A stretch of 64,000 nucleotides of DNA, from the NCBI GenBank assembly GCA_015345905.1, contig JADDTR010000023.1, positions 62,001 through 126,000 on the forward strand, in the 5' to 3' direction. Of this stretch, positions 1-10,407 are shown one piece after another. Source of the DNA: Aotearoamyces nothofagi (taxonomy: Eukaryota > Ascomycota > Leotiomycetes > Leotiales > Tympanidaceae). Numbering within the stretch: the stretch's first letter is position 1; every line of letters begins with the position of its first letter. The position numbers and the translations under genes are program-made. The notes below the pieces were generated by a model. The model did not search any database. It had not been told where the DNA came from and saw only the letters and a program-made list of their open reading frames with translations.

Positions 1-611
1 TCACGGTTCCCTATCGATAGCAAACCCTCGGTGTCGGGTCGTCTACAGGGCCGCCGAATCAGGGCGCAGAACGTCCCCTTTGCCGCTGGCAAGGTTGGGA
101 AAGGGGCGTCTGTTGGAGGTCTAAGGGTATCGTCGCCGCAGTGTTGGTTGTGGCTTGCGTGGATGCTATGCATGCCATCTGCTCTGTATCACCAACTGAT
201 GTATGCAATATCTCCACGAGGCAAAATGTTCTGCTTCTCCAAAATACACCGAGGCCGAGCACGGCATCTGAGTACAGTACGGATTCTATGAAGCTGACTG
301 CAACGAATCCAACAAAACTTGATCAAGGGCTTGAAAACCGAATTGAGAGACCGTAATATTAATCAATCTAATAATAGGCAATCAAATCTTCTCCAACAAC
401 CCCAAACATTACCTTGGCATCCAAGGCACCAATCAAGCCATGGGTAGAATACAATACATACACCCGTGACCCCTCCGACCTTATCCAACGTGACCACTCG
501 CAATCTGCCCACATCCGCGCCTGAGATCTCAGGCCGCACAAAACACTTCCCAAAAATTATTTCCTACCATCAGCGCCGCCTCCCCCAAACACCAAAACCA
601 CAACCACGACC
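1..611. other. gene-free left edge and RPC19 upstream region
   Basis: No open frame here resembles a known family or shows splice-consistent extension; the few 60-86 codon frames overlap each other in different frames. The last 100 bases before 612 are C/A-rich, as is common in fungal promoters and 5' leaders. A gene lying mostly to the left of the window cannot be excluded. Confidence 0.5.
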
Positions 612-1356
612 ATGGCACCACGCAGCAAGAAAGCCGCCCCCGAGGCCTCCCAAGACGAGGACGCCCCCATGACCGACGCCGCCGCGACGGGCGCAGCCGA
701 GGAGTCGACTGCCGTTCCGGATGAGTATCTGCAGGGCTTCGATAGCCAGAAGATTAGGATTGTACGTCTGACTACTTGCTTGCTTGGTGACGTCGGCGAC
801 TTGGGCGACCTGAGCGCATAGGCTGATTGTTGTGTTCTTCTCCCTCTAGTTGCCAGGATCGTCGGATACGGCCGCGTCGTTCGAGTTCACGGGCGAGGAT
901 CATACGCTGGGCAATGCGTTGCGGTATATCATCATGAAGAAGTACGTTAGAGCCTCTGCCTCCGCGCCCACCTGCACCGGCACTGGACTGGCGAAACAGC
1001 GCCAGATACGTCTTTTGTCTACGCTTGAATTGGGGGGATGAGAGATGGCTAATCGTGTTCATCGGCTTGCAGTCCTAATGTCGAGTTTTGCGGCTACTCG
1101 ATTCCTCACCCTTCGGAGCCCAAGATGAATATCAGAATACAGACATATGGTTAGTACTCCCCAAAATACACTTTAGCCTTTGGTTGTATTGCTGGTGAAT
1201 GAGCCTTGGCTGATATGCGTGGTTGTAGATGGCACGACGGCGTTTGACGTGCTGGAGAAGGGATTTGACGATCTGATGGATCTGTGTGATGTTGTGGCGG
1301 ATAAGTTTGCGCAGGAGAGAGCGTCTTTCGCGTTAGAAAGTTCTGAAGCATCTTAG
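612..1356 (+). CDS. RPC19: DNA-directed RNA polymerases I and III subunit RPC19 (AC19)
   Basis: Small shared subunit of RNA polymerases I and III; with AC40 it forms the alpha-like assembly heterodimer, acting in nucleus and nucleolus. Four exons: 612-761, 850-941, 1073-1149, 1229-1356, giving 148 residues, close to the usual length. All three introns have GT..AG ends (gtacgt, gtacgt, gttagt) and phases agree. The conserved core is plain: [22 protein letters not shown], broken by an intron, followed by [20 protein letters not shown] and a C-terminal helix with LCDVVADKF. The N-terminal 35 residues are acidic and Ala-rich, as in other fungal copies. It is convergent with the complex I gene on the minus strand, with 183 bp between stop codons. 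Confidence 0.95.
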
Positions 1357-1539
1357 TCTAGATATTGGGTTGAGATGACTTGGGGGGAGAATTCGGTACG
1401 GCAAAGCATTGCAAGGCGTTAAAAGAGGAAACATCATGGCACGGCAAGCATGGTGCGGGTTGGCGTTTTGAAAGAGCTTAATTCGTGACATAAGGGATAT
1501 ATACAGAGCACTCAACCACAACCATGACCTCTAAGCTTT

Positions 1540-2364
1540 CTAGTTACGTCCCTGTGAGGTGTGTTAGTATTGGCATGTCTAGGCCGAGAGTGAAGCAGTA
1601 AGAAAAGATGTGATGGGGGCAGACGAACCTCTAAAAATCCACTTATAAAGTTCTTTGGTAGCTGTGCCTTTGGATCTTCCTCTGCGCGGAAATATTTGAG
1701 GATGTGTGGTAATTGTTTCCAATAATTCAATGTTTCCTGTTTAGGTCCATCGTTAGTGTATATCTCGTGATAAGTAAACCAACTTTTCCATTTCCTCAGC
1801 CACAAGCTGAATATCATAATAGTTGTCACTTGAACCTTTTATGTACCCATATCCATGTGCCTCTAGGTCTCTATATCGTCCATGCTATGCTACTACCGAA
1901 GACCATAAAAAGGGAGAGCTCGAAGTACTGGCCATACCTGGAATTCCGCATGACTCTGGAAGAGTAACACATCCACAACGTTTATCTGGCTCACAAATCT
2001 ATGCCTCTCGAATTCCTGCCGCATCTTGGTCCGCAATGCCGATACGGGCATGTTTAATGAGTACATGGACTGGATCTCCGGTGCCTATGTCATATGCCTA
2101 GTCAGCCTAGTTCTAGCAACCTGCACACCCATCACTTCTGATCCAGGTTCATGTAGCAGGTATGATTGATTGAAGGATTCGGAAAGACGTACAGCTCGGA
2201 TCCATTCCCGGTAATTCTTGAGGACTCTCCGCTTCGCATCACTCCAGTTGATGGCTACATACGATTGCATTAGCACTCTTCCTCTACCCTCTTTTATATT
2301 GGCATTGACGGGTATACTGACATTGGCGCGTCCGTTGCGCGAGATATGTAGGGTTAATGACCAT
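1540..2364 (-). CDS. NDUFA6: mitochondrial complex I LYR-motif subunit (NDUFA6/B14 type)
   Basis: Accessory subunit of NADH:ubiquinone oxidoreductase; binds acyl carrier protein through its LYR fold in the matrix arm. Five exons on the minus strand: 2322-2364, 2193-2254, 1938-2084, 1629-1736 and a 12-base last exon 1540-1551 encoding GRN and the stop; 123 residues in all. The start at 2364 was chosen because it gives [14 protein letters not shown] joined in phase to [18 protein letters not shown], the family's N-terminus. The next exon reads [20 protein letters not shown] and the fourth [16 protein letters not shown]. No single long frame shows the gene; five short exons do. Its start lies 226 bp from that of PET100, which is divergently transcribed. 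Confidence 0.92.
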
Positions 2365-2590
2365 TGTGTCGACGTGGTGGGCTATAATGCTTCTACAGCT
2401 CGAACGAAGTCGTAGTGTTGAAGCTCGGAAGCTGGGGTTGATGACCAATGATGCCTTAGGCGTGCACTGGATAAGGCTGAGAGTAATTAATGCATCATCG
2501 CTCGCCTCGACTTGCCGAACGACTTCAATTGAGAACGACAACTAAGAATTCTACACCAAAATCTCCAGAACAATCCAAGCAACAGCAATC
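2365..2590. promoter_or_regulatory. shared upstream region of the complex I subunit and PET100 genes
   Basis: Only 226 bp separate the two divergent start codons, so both 5' leaders and both promoters must fit here. Both products serve the respiratory chain, which makes co-regulation plausible (inference). No single binding motif was recognised. Confidence 0.5.
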
Positions 2591-2910
2591 ATGGGTGGAC
2601 CTAATCTCGAAGTCTTCAAGGTATGTAATGTCACCTCTTTCCAGATCCCTTCTCTTGCCATTGACTAACATCGTCCCTTCAGTTCGGCATGTACATCATG
2701 TTCCCAATCGCCATAATGTACTACTACGGCACGAACCTCGATAACCGCTTCTCTGTGCCCGATTTCTGGCCCAAAGATGAGATGACACACAAGATCCCCT
2801 TTGAGCGGGATGAGATAAAAGAAGAGCTTCAGCGGCTAAGGGCAAAGAGGCTCTCCTTGCGGGATCGTCGGCTCCAAGAGGAGCAGAAAAAGGGAAACGA
2901 TGAATCATAG
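2591..2910 (+). CDS. PET100: cytochrome c oxidase assembly factor PET100
   Basis: Inner mitochondrial membrane chaperone that helps assemble complex IV from its subcomplexes. Exon 1, 2591-2620, encodes MGGPNLEVFK; the intron has gtatgt and cag ends; exon 2 is 2683-2910. The total is 85 residues, normal for the family. Exon 2 starts FGMYIMFPIAIMYYYGTNLD, the hallmark N-terminal membrane anchor, then RFSVPDFWPK and a charged helical tail of RLRAK/RDRR repeats. The 10-codon first exon is conserved in other fungi. It is paired head-to-head with the complex I subunit gene. Confidence 0.93.
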
Positions 2911-3465
2911 AAGGATGTGGAGGAAGTAGAAACTATCAAATTGGCGGAGCTGTTATGTGTAGCATGAGTGGTTTGGAAAGCATAGGTGGAGTTTGGGCGT
3001 TCAGTCAAGCACTTCTCGCAGTATGAGTATTGGTTTGTATGATTGTAACTGTACAAACATGCATTTTGTATATGATTGTTCTGTTCCATCAAAAACTGTG
3101 ATATCCTACCACCCGACTTCTAGTATTTATGCTTATGACCTTCTAAAACGTAGTGCTCATGCAGTGTCTGTGGTCATCCGACGGTGAATACTGTAGCTCT
3201 AATTTATTATCTAGAGATTGACCTCCTCTTGAATTTTGATACAGTGTTTGATCTTAAGGTATTCACCGTGCTGAGCCTTAGGTCCAGCCGTGCTCCTCGG
3301 TAAACAGCAGCATTCACCGTCATGCAAGCTATAAATTTGCTGTCTTAGTGCATGCTCGAAGTGTTCGGATTTAATTTTCGCCCTACTGCTGTTGTCCCGG
3401 CTATCCACGACCTCACCGTCGCCAAAGTTCAACCGCACCTTTGCAAGCACACGACACGCGCCAAG
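2911..3465. other. intergenic, PET100 3' region and upstream region of the next gene
   Basis: About 550 bp with no gene seen. It holds the PET100 3' UTR and the promoter and leader of the two-TM gene. An in-frame ATG at 3352 would extend that gene by 38 residues. Confidence 0.4.
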
Positions 3466-4755
3466 ATGGCAGAAGCCATCGCCCCGGAAACATGGCCCAA
3501 AACGTCCATGTCATCTATCCGGACGTGGGATAGTGAATGCCTGAAAGACACGCTGAGCTTGACGGATTCCACCAAAATCCCTTCTCTCACACCTAGCCCT
3601 TCATCACGTTCTCTTACGGGTACTTTCATATCACGACCACAAACAATCCTACAGAGTCTCAAAATGGACTATGTGAATCCGTTTCCAAGTCCTCCTGATG
3701 TACCGTCAGTCACTGCCAGACTTCAAGACCAAGTTCGACCAAGACGCTTGTCAACTTTTAGGAGTGATGAATATCTCACTCAAGCTGTAGTCAAGAAGAG
3801 AATGTCACGACACTGCAACTTGCCCCCATCAGCATCCTTCTGGGTTGCTCTTCTGATCGCTCAGCTCGGCTTGCTTTCTCTTGCTGCTTCTGTTGCAGTT
3901 TGTGTCCAGCAGCTCCCAACTGGCGTTCGATCTGGAAGCTTGGTTTGGACGGTCATCTCATTCATCATCTCATTCATCGCCTTGACCATCACCATGTACT
4001 CGCGAGAGGGCTTGATGTTCTTCCAAACTAAGAGACGAGGCAAAACCCTGGCTCTGAACGAGAGGACGGCACATGGCACCTATGACACTACCGACGCAGT
4101 CTGGAGCGTTATTCAGGCCGAGGACACATTGAAGAGGTTTGAAGAGCAGCGCAAGCACATTGCTCATCTCGAGGAGAGACTGCGAACCATACATTCAAGA
4201 GACCCGAGATTCATGCATCTCTACCCACCTAGCAGCGACGGCATTGATTTGGGCACCTTTCGTCTTCAGCAGACCAGCCAGGCATCTGGAGAAACCTACA
4301 ACACCACTCCTGCTACTGACAATCGATCCCAGTACCACTTCGCTTCTTCCTCTCTAAACGCAAGAAATGCATTCCAGACTTTCAGTCCACTGGATGATGT
4401 TCTTACGCCTGAGCAGATCAGAAATCTCACTCTCGAGGAGAGCCAAGCCTACTTCACAATGCGTCGGCAAAGACATGCGGAGCGACAGAGACAAGGAACT
4501 GTGCAGTCTATTCATGGTGATTCACCAAGGTCAAGATCTCAGAGCTCGCCTATGGTTGATCGTGCACCACAGCGACCTATTTATCGGCCACTTGAAGCAA
4601 CCCCAGGCGTGTTCGAGATGTCGAATTTGAGCTCGTCAGTTTACGATAGGAGTGGAGATGCTCGACAGACTGCACAAGGCCCAGCGGATTCTTTCAAGGA
4701 TAACAGTGGTGAGCTAGTCATGAGATGGCCCTTAAGACAAACCACGCTGACTTGA
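3466..4755 (+). CDS. two-TM fungal protein with disordered cytoplasmic regions
   Basis: Intronless, 429 residues from the ATG at 3466. I prefer this start over the in-frame ATG at 3352 because its context (ccaagATGg) is better and the extra N-terminal 38 residues look like translated leader. Visible parts: a Ser/Pro-rich N-terminus (residues 1-115); hydrophobic segment 1 around 124-147 (FWVALLIAQLGLLSLAASVA); segment 2 around 158-178 (LVWTVISFIISFIALTI); a Lys/Arg-rich stretch just after it; a probable short coiled coil (EDTLKRFEEQRKHIAHLEER); then a long low-complexity tail rich in Ser, Gln and Arg. This suggests a hairpin membrane anchor with both ends cytosolic. I do not recognise the family. 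Its 3' end faces the 3' end of the NOL8-like gene. Confidence 0.75.
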   Translation: MAEAIAPETWPKTSMSSIRTWDSECLKDTLSLTDSTKIPSLTPSPSSRSLTGTFISRPQTILQSLKMDYVNPFPSPPDVPSVTARLQDQVRPRRLSTFRSDEYLTQAVVKKRMSRHCNLPPSASFWVALLIAQLGLLSLAASVAVCVQQLPTGVRSGSLVWTVISFIISFIALTITMYSREGLMFFQTKRRGKTLALNERTAHGTYDTTDAVWSVIQAEDTLKRFEEQRKHIAHLEERLRTIHSRDPRFMHLYPPSSDGIDLGTFRLQQTSQASGETYNTTPATDNRSQYHFASSSLNARNAFQTFSPLDDVLTPEQIRNLTLEESQAYFTMRRQRHAERQRQGTVQSIHGDSPRSRSQSSPMVDRAPQRPIYRPLEATPGVFEMSNLSSSVYDRSGDARQTAQGPADSFKDNSGELVMRWPLRQTTLT

Positions 4756-4954
4756 AGGAGTAGAAAATAGAAACGCAAACAGAGCGGCTGATGTAGATGA
4801 CTGGGCTACTAGAGTTGAGCATATGAGACAGCGGGCAGCTTTACGTAATGCATCACAAGATGGAAAGCAGGAAAATTGATGGGGGCAGAATTAAGGTTTC
4901 TTTACTTGTACCATCATCACGAAGACCTTTCAGAGGCTACTAAACGGACAGAGC

Positions 4955-6616
4955 TCAGGCTCGTCCTCCTCTTTTCCTATTCTCTCGTTGTCTTGACTCC
5001 TTGGCAGCAAGCTTCTTGCGCTTCTTCCAAGCTCTATTCGTCTCACCGCGCTGTTCATAGAAAAGCTTCTGAAAATCGCTGATGGAATTTTCGGTGGAAT
5101 CAGCTTCAGTAAGCAACGCTGCGTTTTGCTTTCGTGTAGGTGTAGTAGAATAGCTAGTAAATTCTTCATCATCCTCTTGTGCATTGTCTGTTGGCCATGA
5201 TAGGTGTACCCTGCCTGGATGTGCTGTGTCGGGTGTTGGAGCAGCGCTGCGAAGGCCACGGTGTGCGAAGTCTTGCTGCGTGAATGGTGTCATGGGAATT
5301 GCTGGCGTAAATTCATTCTCATTCTCACCCTCATCCTCAACATCACCATCGTCGCCGAAGAAACTAAATGTCGGGACAGGCTGGGTGACTTGTGGTGCAT
5401 CTGCATCTGGCCGGCGCCGTTTGTATAGTGCTTCTAAAGGATGGACCTCTACAGGAGCTGCAGCTGAGGCTTTAGGGATCTCAATTGACAATCCAATTGG
5501 GCCCCCAGACGAAGACTTAGGCCTTGGAGTATCCTCGTTTTCGGATTCCGAGCTTGCTTCTTCAGACTCTGAACTAGAGCTCAAATCTAAATCCGTGTCG
5601 CCTTCCTCGCTCGACGAAGAGCCTGAGCTGGATGTTAAATCATCTACCACCATCTTCTTTGCAGCTTTCGCGGGCGTGCTACTGGTAACATCTTCTCCAA
5701 ACAGTACGTCGCTATCCTCGGAATCATCATCTTCTAAGGCACTGCTAACGTCATCCTCCAAGACACTACTTATATCAGAGTCTACGGACTCTTTTATCTC
5801 TTCAGTTAAAGTAGTCTTAATGCTCTTGGGCTTGCTTTTCGGCTTGCTCATAGGAGCCTCGACGATATTCCCTTTGTCATCCACCCAGCCTTTCTCTTCC
5901 ACGTATTCTGAAACACCACTACTCGTTGTTGCTTCCCCGGTTGTCCGTAGAAATGTAGCATGCTTTATTGTTTTCGTAAACTCATGCACCACTGTATCCT
6001 TGCCTGATTTCTTGCTCTTCCTCCTTTCGCTTTTTGTTTCGGTGCTAATTGGCATCACGTCCTTCGCAGCTGCCGCAACATTTGCTGGTACAGTCGTTCT
6101 GAATAAGCACTCCGGACCTGTTGTATATTTCGACTTGACCAACTCCTTCTTGTCCTTCTTCTCTTTTGATCTTTTCTCGCTTTTCTTCGGTGCTGGGTCT
6201 GTCCATCCTCTCTTTATCTTACGGTCAAGAAGCTCAACGCCAGGCAATGTCTCCTCGTCTCGCTTTCGCTTTTTGGACTTGTCGCCCTTAACCTTGCGGG
6301 GTTTCGATGATAGCCCGGCTTCTTCATCGCCTTCTGTCCGTAGCTTTCTTGGTCGTGCTTCTTCGATTCTCACCTTCGTTCCCTTCAATATTGTCCCATT
6401 CAACTTCTTTTTGATCCTTTCAGCGTCCATGGTGGGCAAATCTACGAAGCCAAACCCCTTTTCTGGAAAGCTCTGCAGAGTATGGTATGAGACGTTACGT
6501 GCGGATGGAAGCATAGAAGGAGGTACCACCGTTGTCAGGAGGGTCGAATTGAGAGGAGTGATATGGAGCCGAGTGTATTCGGGATCGACTTCAACAGTAG
6601 TTGGAGTCGGAGTCAT
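4955..6616 (-). CDS. nucleolar RRM protein, NOL8/Nop8-like
   Basis: Intronless, 553 residues. Residues about 14-90 form an RRM: the first strand is YTRLHITPLN and the RNP1-like block is EKGFGFVDLP. Then come Lys-rich basic blocks (KGDKSKKRKRDEE, KKSEKRSKEKKDKKE) resembling nucleolar localisation signals, and a very acidic Ser/Asp/Glu middle (SSVLEDDVSSALEDDDSEDSD). The C-terminus FQKLFYEQRGETNRAWKKR followed by an Arg/Lys-rich tail is the part most like NOL8/Nop8, a 60S ribosome biogenesis factor. The layout (RRM, acidic linker, basic C-terminal helix) fits that family. Automatic annotation may instead call it an SRP40-like suppressor because of its composition. Family assignment is by recalled similarity only. 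Confidence 0.72.
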   Translation of the reverse strand: MTPTPTTVEVDPEYTRLHITPLNSTLLTTVVPPSMLPSARNVSYHTLQSFPEKGFGFVDLPTMDAERIKKKLNGTILKGTKVRIEEARPRKLRTEGDEEAGLSSKPRKVKGDKSKKRKRDEETLPGVELLDRKIKRGWTDPAPKKSEKRSKEKKDKKELVKSKYTTGPECLFRTTVPANVAAAAKDVMPISTETKSERRKSKKSGKDTVVHEFTKTIKHATFLRTTGEATTSSGVSEYVEEKGWVDDKGNIVEAPMSKPKSKPKSIKTTLTEEIKESVDSDISSVLEDDVSSALEDDDSEDSDVLFGEDVTSSTPAKAAKKMVVDDLTSSSGSSSSEEGDTDLDLSSSSESEEASSESENEDTPRPKSSSGGPIGLSIEIPKASAAAPVEVHPLEALYKRRRPDADAPQVTQPVPTFSFFGDDGDVEDEGENENEFTPAIPMTPFTQQDFAHRGLRSAAPTPDTAHPGRVHLSWPTDNAQEDDEEFTSYSTTPTRKQNAALLTEADSTENSISDFQKLFYEQRGETNRAWKKRKKLAAKESRQRENRKRGGRA

Positions 6617-6827
6617 GTTTAGGCAGGAGCAGAAGCTGAGCTATAATGCCATGAGAATATTTCAGGGCTACCTAGATGTATGCCAGTGAGGTGCCACGAG
6701 CGCCTACAGCTAAATTTGGATGGCAAGGTTGGGCGCTTGCAAGGCTGTAGAGAAAAATATCTCGCTTATCGCAACCAACTTAAAAATACGTATGTAATGA
6801 AATAAGCAATTTTTTAGATAACTAAAT

Positions 6828-6916
6828 GGGCGCTTGGTCTAGGGGTATGATTCTCCCTTCGCATATTCGCTATTTGACCTTGGGAGAGGTCGTGGGTTCA
6901 ATTCCCACAGTGTCCA
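6828..6916 (+). tRNA. tRNA-Ala(CGC) with a 17-base intron
   Basis: The acceptor stem GGGCGCT (6828-6834) pairs with AGTGTCC (6909-6915), discriminator A at 6916. Position 3 is G and 70 is T, the G3:U70 pair that marks alanine tRNAs. The anticodon stem CTCCC (6853-6857) pairs with GGGAG (6882-6886); the loop is TT-CGC-A-T once an intron at 6864-6880 is removed, placing it between positions 37 and 38 as usual in fungi. The T arm is GTGGG-TTCAATT-CCCAC. A run of five T's follows at 6920-6924, a Pol III terminator. CCA is not encoded. Confidence 0.88.
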
Positions 6917-7688
6917 AATTTTTGCCTATGTTTCTAATATTTTCTTTTTGCCATTGGTAATTGATCTTGAGGGTTGTTGAAGATCCTTGTTGTCTGTTAA
7001 AGGCTTAATTTAAGTTGTGCTTCCTTTTGGAAGCGATATATTTACTTTGGTGCTCGGTTCGTCTAGGCTCCTCGCTGATGATAGGCGAGATGGGAGCATG
7101 GAGTACTGTGAGAGCGGCTGTAAGAAATATGATATACATACAATGTCTTTCAAATTGAAAGGGTCTATATTATAGGGGAGTTCCTGTCAGTTATTGATGA
7201 GATGTGTTTTCTGTCCTGCTACTTTCCCCATTCCTCCTGTCCTGTCTCTGTTGTGCGTTAAGAAATATCTTATCCTACATTTTTGGCTGCTTGACTGCGG
7301 GGTGAAGATTGGACTGTAGGTACCTTATTTGAGGTATGCTTCAACTTTTTAAAGAGTGACTAAGTCAAGAATTCTGTGGAGTTATAATATTCCGGACGAG
7401 AATTTCTGGTCTTTTAACTGTTTGGTCCTATCCCAGTTGCTCTTTCCTCTGCTGACTTTCAACTATAGAAGTCGCCATACATTATAATTTCTGCTTTCTC
7501 CTGCATTCAAGGGCATTTTCCTATAAGACACCTGTAGTCACCCTTATACACTATTCTACCACTCCTAGCCCTTATCAATCATTCTTGTCCTAACTCACCC
7601 TCTACCATTACTTACTAAATCTACCAAGTCTCATAGGCTGTTAGTTATCCTCTCGCAACAGATTGACTTCTCTCAAACTTTCAGACAT
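6917..7688. other. AT-rich spacer with tRNA terminator
   Basis: About 770 bp of AT-rich DNA with no gene seen. It starts with the oligo-T terminator of the tRNA gene and ends with a C/T-rich leader upstream of the ATG at 7689. Confidence 0.4.
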
Positions 7689-10202
7689 ATGACGGAATTC
7701 TCAGGAAATGTTGATACTCCCTCCATGCCTCTGTCAATACCACCTATTGTCATAGAAGGGCTCGATCGGCCAGATGCTGTCCCAAGCAGCTCTGTCACCA
7801 ATATTTCTATGCACCATCCGCGAACAACAATGTCAGACCCAACAGCTTTACCAGACGTACTACCAACCCACCTACAACTATCTCCTAGTGTGGCTTCAAA
7901 TTTATCGCAGCTATCACACTCATCCGGCGGCTCGAATATTTCCAAGAGTTCGTACTCTGAAAGTATAGCAAGTAGTGCATATCTCACGCCCCCAGAAGGC
8001 CGGCTCGACTCTGGTGCCCCCCCTTATAAGTCGTGCTCAACAAGGGGTGGGAGTCTTACTACAATGCATTCTAATCAGAGACTGCCACATGGCGAAGTCG
8101 GAGAGCGATCAAATAAACGAAACTGGAACCGTACAAATCGCTCTCATCAACCTAATATTGAGCTTCCAGAGCATATTCATCGAGCACACAGGTGGTTGCC
8201 ATCATCCAGTAGGACTGGATATGCTTCTAAGAGCTTTGAAGATCTCTCTGACTATCGGCACAACACCGACATTCAAGATTGTTTGGATACAAAGCCCGTG
8301 GGATCCAAAGTCGACAATCCTGAAGTGTACGCATCGCGCCTCATGTCACTCGCGGCGCCGCCCGTAATTTCACGAAGGTGGAGTTCCGTCGGTATCATAT
8401 CTCAAAGCCCCCAAGTTGTCTCACTATCAAAGGAAGGCTTTGATCCAGAAGGGCGATCCCGTGACACCAAAAGCTGGAGGAGGACTTGGAGAGACCTTGC
8501 CAATAAGGAGGAAATAATTAAGACTGTACGGAAAAGGTTGACAAGCCGCAAAGTATCTGTTCAGCGGTTGGAAACTCCAGCTGTTATAACTCTAAGGAGA
8601 GCGAGCATCATGCATATGAGCGGATCAGAAAGAAGCCGGTCATTAGGAACAAGCACCTCTGGCTCCAGCGGATCTACAACCCCCAATAATTGGCAGAGGC
8701 TATTCAAGGGGACCAACTTGCCAACCTACTTAGTAACGAGCAAGGACATCCATTATATTACAGAGTTGATTGGGGCTTCTTTTCAGACTAAAGCGCACCA
8801 ACGGCCTCCCATATACCTTCCAAAGCCAGACGCAAGCCGGACTGCCATTACAAGCTCTACCCCAATTCTGCCTCACTTTACAACCCAGGGTTTGCTCCCA
8901 CGGCTCAGTACTACGGCGGACCTCGCTACAACTATCTCCCAGGTGCATCGAGAGACGGAGTCTCCGAGTTCTGAAGGAGGTCTGACTGCATCGTGGGTAG
9001 AAAACAAAGAATCGGGAATAGTATCCAAAGTCTACTCAAAGGCAAGTATCCATGAGATCATTTGGGAAGGCAATGGCTTTTCCAATCGTTTGAGTTCCTC
9101 TCCCCGAATACTCTTCTCAGATAGTGAAGATCTCAAATCTAACCCCAGCCGGAAGGACTGTATACAGAGCTCAATGCAAAAACCACCAAATGTGTTTTTA
9201 CCCAAGAAGCACACAGAGAACAAAGTTGCTGAAGGTGCATCTCTTGCCAATCCGATGTTGAAATGGTCTTGGAACAAGTTTGGGAGTGAGAACGTGGCTA
9301 GCTTTGACTCATACGAGCCTTTGCCATCTCTGGCAGCTACCATTAAGTCGGATAGGCTCGTAGATTCGGTCATGCTAGAAGATGTCGTTTCTTTTCCACC
9401 TCTTCCGAAAAGGACGGCAACGATGGATTGGATCTCACCCCTACCTGATATCAGTCTTACGGATGCAACCATTTTGGACAGAGCAATCCCAGATACCTAC
9501 CTTCTCGATGCAACTCTGCCTGGTAATTCCCCTACGAGTACCGAAGGACGTTCATTGTACTATATGGGAATCGACGCTACGACAGGACCGCCACAGTTAG
9601 CTTCGAGCACGTCACAGAACAATGCAGAATTTGAAGCCGATAATTCGGAAAATCCACTCCTATCAGTCAAACAAACGAAGCGTGGAATTAAACGAAAGAG
9701 CATTGTGCTACCATCTATGGTAGCTCTTCCACGGACCGGTGATCGATTCAAGCTTGGATCTGCAATAGGGTCAAGCACTGGCGCCCGTAGAAAGAGTTCC
9801 ACGCGTAGTTCCCATATTCGTATTAGTCATCCTGCACCGGTTAGAGACGACAATATCAACGGTAAGCAATGGAAGAAGCCACGAAAAGACTCTGGCTGGC
9901 CGGCCGTAGTGCCCATTTTTCCGCAGGAAGAAGATAGTGATCAGTCGAACCCGTCCATTTCGCGACCACGAAAGCTTGTCAAGAAGAATAAGGGAAAAGA
10001 CAAACAAAGACAAGATGAGAGGACGAGGCTGTTGAATGAAAGGGATCCGCCACGATCTAAGCCCGATCCAGCGGGGATCTATGCGACGCTTACAGGGAGC
10101 GAGAGTGGCAACCATACAGCGGAGTGCCAAGCTGATTGTGAGAAGCATGTCTGTGGTGACAGCGCTACCATAAGTCAGGTAAGTGTAGATTGGATTGGGT
10201 AG
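7689..10202 (+). CDS. large disordered fungal protein of unknown function
   Basis: An open frame of 837 codons with no recognised domain. It is rich in Ser, Thr, Pro and Arg and has no membrane segment or signal peptide. Short runs of basic residues occur (KTKRGIKRKS near residue 660; KLVKKNKGKDKQRQDERTR near 770), which suggests nuclear or scaffold roles, but this is only inference. A good donor (CAG|gtaagt) lies at 10178-10184, so the true end may be a short last exon further right; reading on as drawn adds only VSVDWIG. The frame is far too long to be chance in this base composition. No function is proposed. Confidence 0.7.
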   Translation: MTEFSGNVDTPSMPLSIPPIVIEGLDRPDAVPSSSVTNISMHHPRTTMSDPTALPDVLPTHLQLSPSVASNLSQLSHSSGGSNISKSSYSESIASSAYLTPPEGRLDSGAPPYKSCSTRGGSLTTMHSNQRLPHGEVGERSNKRNWNRTNRSHQPNIELPEHIHRAHRWLPSSSRTGYASKSFEDLSDYRHNTDIQDCLDTKPVGSKVDNPEVYASRLMSLAAPPVISRRWSSVGIISQSPQVVSLSKEGFDPEGRSRDTKSWRRTWRDLANKEEIIKTVRKRLTSRKVSVQRLETPAVITLRRASIMHMSGSERSRSLGTSTSGSSGSTTPNNWQRLFKGTNLPTYLVTSKDIHYITELIGASFQTKAHQRPPIYLPKPDASRTAITSSTPILPHFTTQGLLPRLSTTADLATTISQVHRETESPSSEGGLTASWVENKESGIVSKVYSKASIHEIIWEGNGFSNRLSSSPRILFSDSEDLKSNPSRKDCIQSSMQKPPNVFLPKKHTENKVAEGASLANPMLKWSWNKFGSENVASFDSYEPLPSLAATIKSDRLVDSVMLEDVVSFPPLPKRTATMDWISPLPDISLTDATILDRAIPDTYLLDATLPGNSPTSTEGRSLYYMGIDATTGPPQLASSTSQNNAEFEADNSENPLLSVKQTKRGIKRKSIVLPSMVALPRTGDRFKLGSAIGSSTGARRKSSTRSSHIRISHPAPVRDDNINGKQWKKPRKDSGWPAVVPIFPQEEDSDQSNPSISRPRKLVKKNKGKDKQRQDERTRLLNERDPPRSKPDPAGIYATLTGSESGNHTAECQADCEKHVCGDSATISQVSVDWIG

Positions 10203-10407
10203 GCGTGAAAAAGTACTTTGAAGTATTAGGGTCGTATAGAATCAGAATGGGCTAGCGTAGGAAGGATAATTCTAATAAAGATTGTTGTATTGAGGTTATT
10301 GTCTGGTGATACTGATGCACAAGATGCATCTCTATTGACCATTCAACCTATGATCTTCAACGCCTTATTATGATACATGTTGCGAGACTGATCCAATGCG
10401 CCCCTTT

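Noticed and set aside
3352-3465. Upstream in-frame start for the two-TM gene
   Set aside because: Extra 38 residues look like translated leader and the ATG at 3466 has a better context.
5184-6689. 501-codon plus-strand frame
   Set aside because: Lies antisense to the NOL8-like gene; composition (Ser/Phe/Leu runs) is the mirror of Glu/Lys-rich coding DNA.
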